Part shown: piece after piece, positions 10,731-20,719 of the stretch
How the letters are laid out: the number at the start of each line of letters is the position of its first letter
How positions within the stretch are numbered: the stretch's first letter is position 1
DNA from: Rhipicephalus microplus
Lineage: Eukaryota; Arthropoda; Arachnida; Ixodida; Ixodidae
Direction of reading: 5' to 3'
Assembly (NCBI RefSeq): GCF_043290135.1
Contig: NC_134705.1
Coordinates: 36,769,771 to 36,833,770 of the forward strand
DNA: 64,000 bases
Notes under the pieces: generated by a model
What the model was told of the DNA's origin: nothing
The model's database searches: none
The model's input: the letters and a program-made list of their open reading frames with translations, nothing else
Made by a program: the position numbers and the translations under genes

Positions 10731-11184
10731 ACCGAGGTAAGTACTCGAAGTAGATGATGATTATTGTTGTGGGGCAGAAACATTCTCAAATACTCAATTT
10801 TTTTTAGGAGTGAATTGCAAGCGTGCATCCAAAGTGTTATTTGATGTTCGCCCGTTTGGACCCTACCACAGGGCAGTTATCTTTACATTCACTTTAATTT
10901 GTTCACGTGTACATTACATGTACTTTGATAAAATCTCCTATACTTTCCTTGACACTATTGTCTGTTAATTATCACGAAATCACAGAAAAAAAGTATCTTG
11001 CATTTGCAACTAACAACGAGAGAGAGAGAGAAATAATTAAAAAGAAGAGACAGGGAGGTTAACCTGGACGAACTGGTTTGCTACCTTGTACGGAGGTGGG
11101 GAAAAGGGTCGGAAAGAAGATAGCTATAGAGAGATATAAAATAAATTAGAAAAAACACATGCGCAGGCATTCAGGGAGTTCCGA

Positions 11185-12100
11185 TCACAGGCGTTTGGAC
11201 AGGCCGGTTGAACGCAAGAAGCGCAGGAGCGCCTTCACAGCCTTCTTCTGCGACATAAAGTCCTGTCGGCAGCGCAGGAGTCTTTCTTCCGAAAGAGGCT
11301 GGTTGTCCAGTTCATCTAGTGCATAGCAGAGTGACTGTCTCTGCGAGCAGTATTGTGGGCATTCACACAGAATGTGCCAAGTTGTTTCATCACTGCCACA
11401 ATGGTCGCATGCAGCAGTGTCAGCCATTCCTATGCGGAACGCGTACGCATTGGTAAATGCGACGCCCAACCATAATCTGCACAGCATAGTAGCGTCTTGT
11501 CGGCGTTATTCCGGAGGAATTCGAAGAATGAGAGTTGGGTCTAAAGTACCTAACCGTGCATGGAAGAAATTTGAATCGTTCCGTCGGGACGTGGTGCGCT
11601 TGCGAGCAAGCATGCGGAGTTTCCGTGCAGCGTCAGTTCTGGAAAGCGGAATTGATATTTCAACGCTTTCAGTACGGGCAGAACGGGCAGCTCGTTCGGC
11701 CCGTTCATTGCCAATTATTCCGCAATGACTTGGCAGCCTTTGAAAGGCTATTTCATGCCCTTCCTCAATGAATTGGTGAGTCCTTTCTGCAATCTGAAAT
11801 ACCAGCTGTTCGTACGGGCCGTGGCCTAAAGGGGATAGAAGGTATTGCAGTGCCACCTTTGAGTCACTGAAAATTGTCCATTTTTGTGGCCGTTGATCGC
11901 TGATAAATTGCAATGCGGCACGAAGAGCTGTGGGCTCTGCTCCCGTTGATGTCGTAAGGTGGGAGGTCTTGAATTTTCTTGTGTCATTTATCGGTACAAC
12001 AAACGATGCCGTTGAACTCTTCTGTAAAACAGAGCCGTCGGTGTATACGTGTATACAGCCTTGATATGTCGCGTATAACAAGAGCAGAGCAAGCTGTCTA
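11185..12100 (-). pseudogene. I-type LINE ORF2, RNase H and C-terminal zinc knuckle
   Basis: The RNase H domain has YTDGS at about 12033-12050, AEPTALRAAL (AEL in the other copy), FSDSKVALQ, then LPSHCGIIGNERAERAA, where the last catalytic Asp is Glu. After a stop at 11506 the frame continues to CDHCGSDETTWHILCECP at about 11410-11350, a CCHC-like knuckle, and ends at 11185. An RNase H domain together with a CCHC ORF1 places the family in the I superfamily rather than CR1/L2/Jockey. Confidence 0.88.
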
Positions 12101-12689
12101 AGGGCAGGTGACGACATATCTGCTTTTTTCTTGATGCCAGGTATAGTTAGCCTGATATTAGCCTGAGTCAGGCCCCAGAGAGGAGTCAAAGGCCTGGCGG
12201 CGGGTGTGAAGCATGTTGGCAAAGAATCGCGGTATGTGGTGACCGTTTGGCAAAATGACGAACGCGGTCTGTCTGCTGGTAAAGAGGCTAGGTGGTGGCA
12301 GGGTGTCCAAGCAATATGCCTTATATGTGTCCAGAGTGCCTCAACGTCGATATGTGTCGTGATAAGGTGGTCACCGGCAATAGCTATAGTAGTCATTGTT
12401 GACGCACTACGAGGCAAGCCGAGGCACATCCGGAGTGCCTGGGACTCAACACTCTGTAGCGTTCGAATGCTTGTTTTGCTTGCATTGGTCAATGCCGGTA
12501 AACTATACCGCAGGAAACCGAGAAAAAGTACTCTGTACAGCTGTAGCATTGCACTGGGAGACATTTCCCAAGTATTCCCTGCAAAGAACTTCAGTATATT
12601 ACAGATGTCCATTAACCGTTTCTTCATGTACGAAACGTGATCGCTCCATGATAGATTCCTGTCAATTATGACGCCCAAAAACTTGTGCG

Positions 12690-14175
12690 ATCGAACGTAT
12701 GGTACAGTTTGACCATTGATACTTATAGTGTACTTATGCATAGGCTTATGTGTAAAAGCTACGAGGGCGCATTTCTCGGAAGAAATTTCCAAGCCTCGAT
12801 TTCGGAGGTAGTGTAATGTTTCAGTGGCAGCTTTTTGAATTCTTCCTCGTAACTGCAGGCGTGTTACAGCCGATGCCCAAATGCAGATGTCACCTGCGAA
12901 CATTGATAGCCTGACCGTGCTTGGCAGATGCTCAGTGAGAGCAATTACCGTAAGATTGAACAGCACAGGGCTGAGTACGCCACCCTGCGGGACGCCACGG
13001 TGGCTGTAATGTGGGGAGGTTGGACCGTCTTCAGTGCTCACAAAGAAGGATCGCATTGACAAATAACTACGTATCCAGCGTTACATCCGACCACCTACTC
13101 CTTTATCTTCGAGTGCAGTGATAACAGCTTCATGCGTAACGTTGTCATCCGCCCCTTTGACGCCTAGGAACAAAGATGCGCAGAGACGCTTACGGCCTTA
13201 CTCGTGTTGTACATAAGTGACCAGGTCGACTACGTTGTCAATCGATGCTCGACCACGCTGAAATCCTGCCATGGCATCTGGGTAGATGTTGTTACACTCC
13301 AAGAACCACTCCAGGCGTCCAAGGATCATCCTCTTCATAACTTTGCCTACACAACTGGCCAATGCGATCGGACGATAAGATGAGAGGTCTAATGGTGACT
13401 TGCCTGGCTTCAGAAGTGGAACTAGGCGACTTGTCTTCCAGCTTGTCGGGAGCGTTCCATCTTGCCAGGATTTGTTGTACAACTCCAAAAGGAGAATTCT
13501 CGCGCATTCACCCAGATGACACAAGGCCCTATAAGAAATTGTATCGGGCCCTGGTGCCGACGTGCGTCCACACAAAGCTAGTGCTGCTCTGAGCTACACG
13601 ATGGAAAAAGGCATATCCATGGGGGAATCCAGTGTTTGTGGACAGTTAGTCGAGGGCAATAGGCTATTGGGCACTGCGACTGGCCCAGATACTCTGGCAC
13701 AGAAGTCTTCTGCCACGTCAATGCTGCGCCTCTGTTCAAAAAGTACGAGAGCCCTGATTGGTGACCACTGAGTGGGTTTTGTGCGGAGACCTCGTACCGT
13801 CTTGCACAATTGGGATAAAGCTTTTCGTGGGTCAAGTGACTCACAAAAAGCAGTCCAACATTGTGACTCGAGTTTATTTATCCGGCACTGAATCTTCTTT
13901 TGTATACGTCGAGCAATCCGTAAGTCTTCTATTGCCTCCGTGCGTCGGTATCTTCGTTCAGCACGCCGTCGGATTGCTCGACGTCGTTCTAGCTCGATGT
14001 CAAATTCCGTTACTTTGGGAGAGCAGGTGAGGGTACACGTAGTATTGTGTATTGTGCTTTTAATTAACTCCTCTAGGTCGAGGGATATGTTTACTTCACA
14101 TTGCTCTTCCATGCAAGACTGGAATTTCAACCAGTCCACTCTCTGAACACTGTTGCATATCTTAGCATGGGACAA
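12690..14175 (-). pseudogene. I-type LINE ORF2, reverse transcriptase
   Basis: The linker at 14175-13650 is rich in Arg (RRRAIRRRAERRYR-like). It is followed by the fingers at about 13570-13300 (SAPGPDTISY, LLKPGKSPL, SYRPIALASCVGKV), then AGFQRGRASIDNVVDL at about 13270-13200. Motif A should carry the first catalytic Asp, but LFLGVKGADDN shows Gly instead. The blocks HRGVPQGGVLSPVLFN (about 13015-12960) and motif C follow, with FAGD at 12889-12900 replacing YADD. In-frame stops lie at 13594, 13198 and 13081. The enzyme is catalytically dead. Confidence 0.9.
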
Positions 14176-14779
14176 TCCTTCGATTTTGAAGTAAGTGGGA
14201 ATGTCGTCACTTCCATGCGTTTCTGTGTCTGGAAACCAATCAGCATGCCTGACGAGGCCTCATGAGACAAAGGCCAGGTCAAGGCAGCTGCTATACCTTG
14301 AACCACGTAAGAACGCTGGACTGCCATCATTTAGGAAGAAAAGTTGGTTGTCGGAGGCGAAGGACACCAACTTTCTCCCATTAACATTGGTCTTCGAACT
14401 TCCCCAGATTGTATGATGGGTGTTGAAGTTGCCAATTATAATGCATGGGTGAGAAGTTGCTGACAGGATACCTTGTAGTCTTGTATGATCGAAACGACTT
14501 GACGGAGAGAGGTAGGCACCCACAACTGTGATGGTAAGTCTCCTTTTCACTGTTATACTTATATATTGATTGTCGTCGTGGGGTGACACCGGATGATGAA
14601 TGTAGGTGAGGTCGCGGCGAATAAACATCAGAACTTTGCTATTGCCCACAGTTGTAGACGACATGAATGACTCATAACCAGAAAGTCTGATTTCTTTCTG
14701 CAAATTTTGCTCGCAGATGACAATGTTGGGGAACTGATTGGTGTACACGAACCGACGGAAATCGGTGATGCGTGACCTT
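14176..14779 (-). pseudogene. I-type LINE ORF2, endonuclease domain (truncated)
   Basis: This is the AP-endonuclease-like domain beginning just inside its N-terminus. Blocks seen are VICEQNL, KVLMFIRRDL, VGAYLSPSSRFDH and IIGNFNTHHTIWG, where the plus-strand copy has GDFNAHH so the Asp is now Asn, and CLDLAFVS. The terminal SDH motif reads SDD at about 14202. Two catalytic positions are therefore lost. A stop at 14260 interrupts the frame. The domain would nick target DNA. Confidence 0.85.
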
Positions 14780-14943
14780 AACAACGAATTTTTTATTCAT
14801 TTATATATGGTAACCGTGGTAATTATGGACAGCATAGTCAATACTTCATTTTCTTCGGTCACTTGGCTGAACGAATATATGGGACTACGGCCTACTAGAA
14901 AACGATGAAAATTTTAAATGGAGTCCAGAGATTAGGTGAATCG

Positions 14944-15183
14944 CCCCGCTGCGGTGGTCAAGTGGCTAAGGTAGTCGGCTGCAGACCCACAGGTCGTGAG
15001 GTCGAATCTGGTCTGCGGCGGCTGCATTTCCGATGGAGGTGGAAACGTTGTAGGCCCGTGTGCTCAGATTTGGGTGCACGTTAACGAACCCCAGGTGGTC
15101 GAAATTTTCGGACTATTCACTACAGCATCCCTCATAATGATATGGTGGTGTTGGGACTTTAAGTCCCACATATCAATCAATCG
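14944..15183 (+). mobile_element. Ruka-type SINE
   Basis: A near-complete copy on the plus strand. The tRNA-like head (GCTGCGGTGGTCAAGTGGCTAAGG) is at about 14947-15010, followed by the TGCATTTCCGATGGAGGTGGAAACGTTGTAGGCCCGTGTGCTC core. The end is CCCACATATCAATCAATC. It lies 165 bp beyond the truncated I-type LINE. The flanking duplication is not clear. Confidence 0.92.
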
Positions 15184-15374
15184 AGAATAACTGAATTCCA
15201 CTACTACCCACTGGTCCACTAAAAATAAAGACGAGCGAAATTCTGCGTTCTAAAATGCTCTTATATTAGCAAGAGTGAAGTGGGTCTCTTGGAATACGCT
15301 TAGCACAAAAAAGTTGTCGGCAGCAGGTGGTGCTGCCGTCGCTGACTTGAAAGGAAGCTAAAAAGCGTTGGTGA

Positions 15375-16100
15375 GCTGGTTGATTTGCATCCATGATGTG
15401 TGAGTAAGCGCGAACAGACAAGGCAGAAGAAGAGTACTGACACTGACAGCGTGCTACTTTGAACTGATCTTTTACTTTCGCATGAACTGCCAAATATATA
15501 CCGACGAAGTGGGAAGAACAATAACATAAACTCGCGGATTCACATCGTTGAACGCAGCACGCGTACATTGCAATATTATGACATAGCGAAATAATACATC
15601 TCACTGCGTCTAATCAAGGTACTGGAGCTCTGTTGGAGAAAGTGATACTGATGGCTGGCTAACGCACATGTCTGATAATCTCAAGATTTCATGCGCCTTC
15701 ATAATCTTCCTTGTCATGTTTCCAGGTGCCTAAATAAGACAAGAAAGATTACGAGGTCATACGAAATTGCGAGATTATCAGACATGTGCGTTAGCCAACC
15801 ATCAGTATTGCTTTCTCATAAAGAGGTCCATTAACTTGATTTGACGCAGTGACATGAATTTTTTTGCTGTGTCGTGATATTGCAATATACAAGTGCTCAG
15901 TTAAACGATGTGAATTTATGATATGTTCTATGTGTTCATGTTAAATTCACTCGATTGCTATACATTTAGTGGTTCCTGCGAAAATAAAAGATCAGTTGAA
16001 AGTAGCGCTCTGCCCTTGTCAGTACTCTTCTACTTCCTTGTCTGTTCGTGCTTACTCACATCACACTTCGAAGAGAAAGCGTCAACGTCGGCAACGCTCA
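15375..16100. repeat. Long fold-back element, ~340-bp inverted arms
   Basis: The left arm (about 15375-15715) and right arm (15738-16100) are reverse complements over most of their length, separated by only about 22 bp. Matching landmarks, left against the reverse complement of right, are GAGTAAGC(G/A)CGAACAGACAAGG, AAGAGTACTGACA, ACTGATCTTTTA, TTCACATCGTT, ATTGCAATAT, TCACTGCGTC, GGCTAACGCACATGTCTGATAATCTC and TTCTTGTC. I estimate 75-80% identity by eye. It could be a fold-back transposon or two copies of a repeat inserted head to head. Transcription through it would give a long hairpin RNA. Confidence 0.85.
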
Positions 16101-16428
16101 AGTAGGTGCTCTGAGTGCACTTTTGTGACTCAGCTTTAGTTTATGCTGTATTTTTCTTTTCGGTGGATGAGTATTGAGCTTTTGACAGTATACGCAAAAG
16201 AAATAAGTTGTTAAAGAAGCGCTGACACACGAACTTTGGCCTCATGTTTTTTTATTTTGCTGCAATCTATTGCTAGAGCATTGTTAGTAATAACGCGGCA
16301 CATCGTTTGCTGCAGCAAGCCCAGATGATTATTTACAGGCTCCTCATTATCAATCAGTTTCAATTTCAGTTCCGAAAAACCTTTTCAGGTGCAACTATCA
16401 CCACCTAGCGGATGCAACAATCGATTAC

Positions 16429-16730
16429 GTGAGTACACAGAACTGTGACGCATTTCCAGGCAAATCGCGTCGTCTGTTGCGTCTCCACGCTTGCCACACG
16501 AGTTGCGCAATCGGCACGATGTCGTCGCTGTCGTCTTCCTCATTGTCGTCATCCGTATCATCGTCGTCTGTAGACGACAATTTCCTTGAGACTGGCGTAC
16601 AAGATATATTCGACGTGGCCAACCACTTACAGTTTAGCCCACTGGCAATAAGTTACTCGTCGGGAAGGAGCAGCAGTGATACCAGCGACGACGACCACTA
16701 CGAGGAACCTCGCGTCGGCAACGTTGAATG
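16429..16730 (+). pseudogene. P2X7-intracellular-domain-like gene, exon 1
   Basis: An open frame begins at ATG 16429, with an alternative ATG at 16519. It encodes a Ser-rich stretch (SSLSSSSLSSSVSSSS), an acidic Ser/Asp region (SSSDTSDDDHYEEP) and then RVGNVEW. The order of acidic/Ser-rich N-terminus followed by PR.GN..W is that of the small tick and invertebrate proteins carrying the P2X7 cytoplasmic (ballast) domain. The next expected residues are C-x-C and resume at 17720. The predicted boundary after GAATG leaves a GC donor (GCAAGA) rather than GT. Without splicing the frame stops at 16770. Confidence 0.6.
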
Positions 16731-16919
16731 GCAAGACACTACTTATTCATGCACAAACGCCCTTCAGTAATATTCATTTACCCTAAGTATATTTGTCTTT
16801 TCCACGTTGACTATCCGCTCTATTCATCAGTTACCGCCCAGGAGCCCTTGTATTTTTTTGGTACAAAACCAAGAAAATAAAGCTAGGCCACGCCACAGCC
16901 CCGACATTACATTGATCTA

Positions 16920-17104
16920 CTGAATTCAGGAACAGCGTGACCTAGAAGTAGTTACTTCGTAACCACGGAAGCGAAAAAAAACAGACAGAAAAGAGCGCTG
17001 ACTTTCAACCTTTTTTGAAAGTCAGCGCTCTTTTCTGTCTTTGTTTTTTTCGCTTCCATAGTTACGAAGTAACTACTTCCAGGTTGCGCTGTTCCTGCAT
17101 TCAG
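16920..17104. mobile_element. Near-perfect hairpin MITE
   Basis: Arms of about 88 bp run from CTGAATTCAGGAACAGCG (left) to CGCTGTTCCTGCATTCAG (right). They meet at the apex TTGAAAGTCAGCGCTC and its complement, around a loop of a few bases. Only a handful of mismatches are seen in the arms, so the insertion is fairly young or the arms are homogenised. It has no coding capacity. It lies in inferred intron 1 of the P2X7-like gene. Confidence 0.9.
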
Positions 17105-17334
17105 TTATGTCCTACCAACTTGCCCAAGTTTCCTGGCTTCATACATTGAATAACTTACGTTCTCGTGGCTCACGAGCGAAAACCAGTTTTTATCATGAGG
17201 AATGCAGTATTCAATGGTTCTCGCTGAATATTGAGCAGCTGGAGTTTTTACAACGGGCTATACAAGGCAAGCACATGGGCATTTCTCACTTCGCACCCAA
17301 GAAGTGTGGCTCTTGGGGCTAGATTGTACGACAT

Positions 17335-17458
17335 GACGATAGTTCTAGCGCCAGAACAGAACGATGACAAAGAGACAAGAACAAAACAGTTGGAAGTTAG
17401 TGCTTGTGTCCTTCTTGTCTTTTTGTGGTCGTTCTGTTCTCGCGCTATAACTATCGTT
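17335..17458. mobile_element. Short inverted-repeat (MITE-like) element
   Basis: The left arm GACGATAGTTCTAGCGCCAGAACAGAACGATGACAAAGAGACAAGAA is matched by the right arm, which ends TTCTTGTCTTTTTGTGGTCGTTCTGTTCTCGCGCTATAACTATCGTT. Arms are about 45-50 bp with a loop of about 28 bp. Non-coding. It is the third inverted-repeat structure within 2 kb. Confidence 0.8.
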
Positions 17459-17718
17459 GCCGCCGAGGACAGGCAGCTGCTGCGGCCGGCATTTTTTTCT
17501 GTGACATCATTCTCAATAGCATCACGTACGCTTTAGAGTAATATTAAAATGAGTGGAAGATAAGGGTTGCACGCACTGCACGTTTATTTTGACACAAATG
17601 GCTCAAAACGTGGAAAAAGAACAATTTGTTTTTTTACACGGCTACCTATAGCATTGAAGGCCAGTTGCACGAGATGGTATGCAGAGAAAATGATCATGCA
17701 GTTCCGCTGCTATCACAG

Positions 17719-17934
17719 GTGAGACTGCGGACACTGCCGCCCCATTGGCACGGCGCTCGAATCTGTGTGCTGTCACGAGGTGCAGAAAATCGACAGCCTA
17801 AGAGGGGAAAGCATATGCATCATCGACCACGAGGCCTTTGCCGATGTATGCCTCAATGTGAATGTCCTGGTGGTGGCCCACTACGCCTTAATGGAAGATC
17901 AGCCGGCACTGGTTGAAGCGGTCGAAGTTCACAG
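17719..17934 (+). pseudogene. P2X7-intracellular-domain-like gene, exon 2
   Basis: In phase with exon 1 this segment reads (stop)-D-CGHCRPIGTALESVCCHEV at 17720-17786, then CIIDHEAFADVCLNVNVLV at about 17815-17875. This is the Cys/His metal-binding core of the P2X7 cytoplasmic domain: C-x-C-G-x-C, E..CC.E, CI..H..F...CL...VL. The codon expected to be the first Cys is TGA at 17720-17722. The exon should end in phase 2 after AG at 17934, but the next bases are TT instead of GT. Both point to a pseudogene, or to sequence error. The ion-channel part of P2X receptors is absent. Confidence 0.7.
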
Positions 17935-18159
17935 TTGATTACGCAGCTCACATTAGCACGTTCTTAATTAATTTTTTTACTTCTGTAAACTGCATGTGTA
18001 TTCGCGTCAGCAGTACTGTTGCATTACTCGCGTCACCTTAACGCGTACCGTGTCGGAATTTATACGCCCATAGATTGCCTGCAGATATTTACCACACACG
18101 AAAACGTGCATATATTGTTTAGGCACACTACCCAGTTGTCCAAAATACATTTGGGAAAA

Positions 18160-18838
18160 AAATATGGTTCCAAATCTGCATGTTACACTGCAAACGTCGT
18201 CGAAAGACGACAGTCTTGCGTCTGGAGAGAGTGAACAAAACGTTTATTTCATGTTCTGCGCAAACACATTGGTGAATGGTATTCTGAAGGCGCTCCGTTA
18301 GAGTGCCTCGAGCGTGTAGCGGAGACAACGAGTGCATCAAGGCACGTTAGACACAAGCGCCATCTGGCAGTTATCTTCAAAAATGAAGGCGTGCAGCGCG
18401 CGAAAAAAGATGCGCGCCATTCTCAGAGGTGATACGGTGTAGAACACAAAGTGACGGGCAGGTGCCACCACCGTGACGTCGTAGCAAAGCGTTGGAAACA
18501 CGCTCTTTAGCATTGCGTCGCACTGTCATCGCATGGCGGTAAACGCTACATTTCTTACAGTTACTTGGTGTGCCTCTTCTAGTATAAAGGGAGACATACA
18601 AAATACCGAAGCGTTGTTATGGCTCCTCAGATATGCGCAATAATTGCTTTTTAATTGACAATCGCACAACTATGAGCGCTAAACCTTGAGCACTATTGGT
18701 GGGAGCTGCGGATGGGGTTGCCCGTTTGAGGTATTGTTAGGGCGGACAGACAAAAATTACAGACAGACAGACAGACAGACAGGCCAAAATGTTGCGTCGA
18801 AGGTCCCCAAGAAAGACTATTGTCTTTAAATATGGGAG
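18160..18838 (+). repeat. Unclassified interspersed repeat X, copy 1
   Basis: This copy is collinear with 32900-33600 and inverted relative to 41755-42425. It runs from TATGGTTCCAAATCTGCATGTTA through AAAGACGACAGTCTTGCGTCTGGAGAGAGTGAACAAAACGTTTATTTCATG, then GGCGCTCCGTTAGAGTGCCTCGAGCGTG and GAGCGCTAAACCTTGAGCA. An (ACAG)n run follows at about 18761-18781, and it ends at about TTGCGTCGAAGGTCCCCAAGAAAGACTATTGTCTTTAAA. It has no ORF. It lies in inferred intron 2 of the P2X7-like gene. Confidence 0.8.
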
Positions 18839-19009
18839 AAACTCTCCCCTCCCCCCCCCCCCCGTTTTTTTTCTCGTAAACAAACTGCATTTTGCGCCAC
18901 AGTCTATTGTACTGAAGCAATGTAAGCAAAAACTGCCCCCGCCCCCAAGAAGAAGTCCTTTTGGCGCTTATACTGGCCACAGTCTATCTTTATTTTTTTT
19001 CTTTTTCAG

Positions 19010-19166
19010 AAGCTACAGGTACATAACGTACCGCCAGTTTGTGCGCTTGGTAGCGCATTGCATGGAAAAACGAAACAGAAAGGTGCTGCCAAGCTGTGTT
19101 GTTTCCAAAATAAGGGACCCCTTCCCTTCTGAGGAGTACACTAGATTTAAGTACCTCGAATATTAA
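19010..19166 (+). pseudogene. P2X7-intracellular-domain-like gene, exon 3 (C-terminus)
   Basis: A strong acceptor (TCTTTATTTTTTTTCTTTTTCAG) ends at 19009. The exon reads SYRYITYRQFVRLV, then VLPSCVVSKIRDPFPSEEYTRFKY and stops at 19164-19166. YR..AYRQF, LPSC....IR..FPS and Y..F are the C-terminal blocks of the P2X7 cytoplasmic domain. An AATAAA follows at 19221. Exon 3 itself is undamaged, so decay is confined to exon 2 and its donor. The exons together would encode a small soluble protein of roughly 220 residues. Confidence 0.75.
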
Positions 19167-19220
19167 AGTGTGATGAAATTGGCAGAATTCCAACCACCCC
19201 CTTTGCTGAATAGGGAATCT

Positions 19221-19226
19221 AATAAA
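19221..19226 (+). promoter_or_regulatory. Polyadenylation signal AATAAA
   Basis: It lies 55 bp past the stop of the P2X7-like terminal exon, in the right place for its 3' end formation. Assignment is by position only. Confidence 0.5.
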
Positions 19227-19677
19227 CACTCCTAAATATGCAGTGTATACGTGTTAACTGTATCTCAAAAATTACTTGCAATCAGTATAACAGCGCACTG
19301 AACGTGAACTATGCACGTGTCAGCAATCAGCTCAGGTGATAAAATATGTGCAGCACTTTTATTCTCTTTCAACAGTACTGCACAACCTTTTATTTGTAAA
19401 CACAAACTTGCAAATACGTTGTCACACACAGCAATTTGCAAGCATCATGCAGAGTTGACATTAGAACATAGAAACAGACAGGATCTCGACTTCTTGCAAA
19501 CATCGCATAAAATCTGCGAGCACTTGGATGATACGTTTCGGCAAGGATAGTAAAAAAGCCATAACCAAAGCCACTATCACGACTAGAAAGATGAACTGAG
19601 TAGCAGTGTTTGGACCTAATGCGATGCAACTACAGTCATTTATTCAGAGGCACTCTTCGAATGGTGCCTTGCACAAA

Positions 19678-19834
19678 AACATGAAGTCCAAAAAATAGCA
19701 CAATCGACTCAATTTAACCTTGGAAAAACAAACAGTTGCTAACATGCCAAGCAGAGTTATGCAAACTCCCTTCAACAGAGAATCAATGCTCTGAAAATGT
19801 CTCAAGTAGTCTTGCAGTCTTTCAATATGCACGA
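19678..19834 (+). repeat. Dispersed direct repeat Y, copy 1
   Basis: It matches 22223-22379 in the same orientation. Shared runs are TTTAACCTT, TTGCTAACATG, AAGCAGAGTTA(T/C)GCAAACTCCCTT, CAGAGAATCAA(T/A)GCTCTGAAAATG and CTCAAGTAGTCTTGCAGTCTTTCA. Non-coding and unclassified. Confidence 0.8.
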
Positions 19835-20719
19835 GACAGTACTGTGTCTTGTACCTGTGGTCTTTACTGGCTCACTGGTATCAATATCACTGTGTTTAGT
19901 AGATTAAGTGTAAGTCTGCATCGTTTTACAGAAGACACAGGAGACCTGGTGAAGTGTGGCTATCGTGGACACATGAACAATGCCACATCTGTTCGAAATT
20001 GATACAAATTAACGTGAAGATGTCGGAGCGTTTTTTTAGTCGCACGATGTCATGTGTCGGCGGCAATGTACACACCCTTACTGTGCATGCTTGCGCCTCG
20101 CGTATCGTGCCGCATGCTTGCATCTCGTGTGGACTGTTTGCCCCCCCCCCCCCCCCTTTTCTCTCCTCGTAAGAGTGGCGCAGGCAGCGTCTGCTAGTAA
20201 ACACCGACTGCTCGAGCTGCACAACCGTTCACTGGTCATCCCGCTTATGTAGGCACTGGATCACAAATCGGCGTTCACCACTCATTGAAGGCAACACTTT
20301 TGTTTCATTCTATAAATGAGAATAATACAGATGAATAACAATTAAGCATTTCCCAAGCATACCCAATTACACGCTATTCGCGCGATATCCCCACCACTCT
20401 GCGGCGCATTTATTCGCGTTCCCCCCGTGGGAAGATGCGGGCGGAATCTTCGTCCGAATTAACACCAATGGTTGGGACGGGTGTCCAACCTCTGTCGCTG
20501 CTAAGATTATCCCACACATGAACGCATTGGCAATGTGGATAACTTCAGAAACGTAAGCGTCTGTGTAGGCTTCAAGGACGGTGCTCGATACAACGAGTGA
20601 ATAAAAATATTTTTTTAGTTCTCTGTCATCAGAGCTGGTATAACATGAAAGTAAGAACTGTCGCTACAAAAGTACTTTAGTGTTTGCTGTACATTGAACA
20701 TAGTTTGTGGAATGTCCGT

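Larger units (their letters stand above)
11020..14779 (-). mobile_element. I-type LINE, 5'-truncated minus-strand copy
   Basis: This is a 3.76-kb copy of the family that also lies at 55377-60923. Its 3' end is a short (TCTC)n run at 11019-11031 on the minus strand, and its 5' end is truncated inside the endonuclease domain. The 9-bp repeat TAACAACGA at 11011-11019 and 14780-14788 flanks it and is taken as the target-site duplication. One frame runs from 14784 to 11185 with five in-frame stops (at 14260, 13594, 13198, 13081 and 11506) and no frameshift, so decay is by substitution only. 5' truncation is typical of target-primed reverse transcription. Confidence 0.88.
16731..17718 (+). other. 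Inferred intron 1 of the P2X7-like gene
   Basis: This interval separates the two homologous exons. It begins GCAAGA and ends TATCACAG. It contains the 185-bp hairpin at 16920-17104 and the inverted repeat at 17335-17458. Nothing in it is recognisably coding. The boundaries are inferred from protein homology and splice-site phase, not from transcripts. Confidence 0.45.

Noticed and set aside
16429..19166. A full P2X7 ATP-gated channel gene
   Set aside because: Only the cytoplasmic Cys/His domain is present. There is no transmembrane or ectodomain coding in or near the exons.
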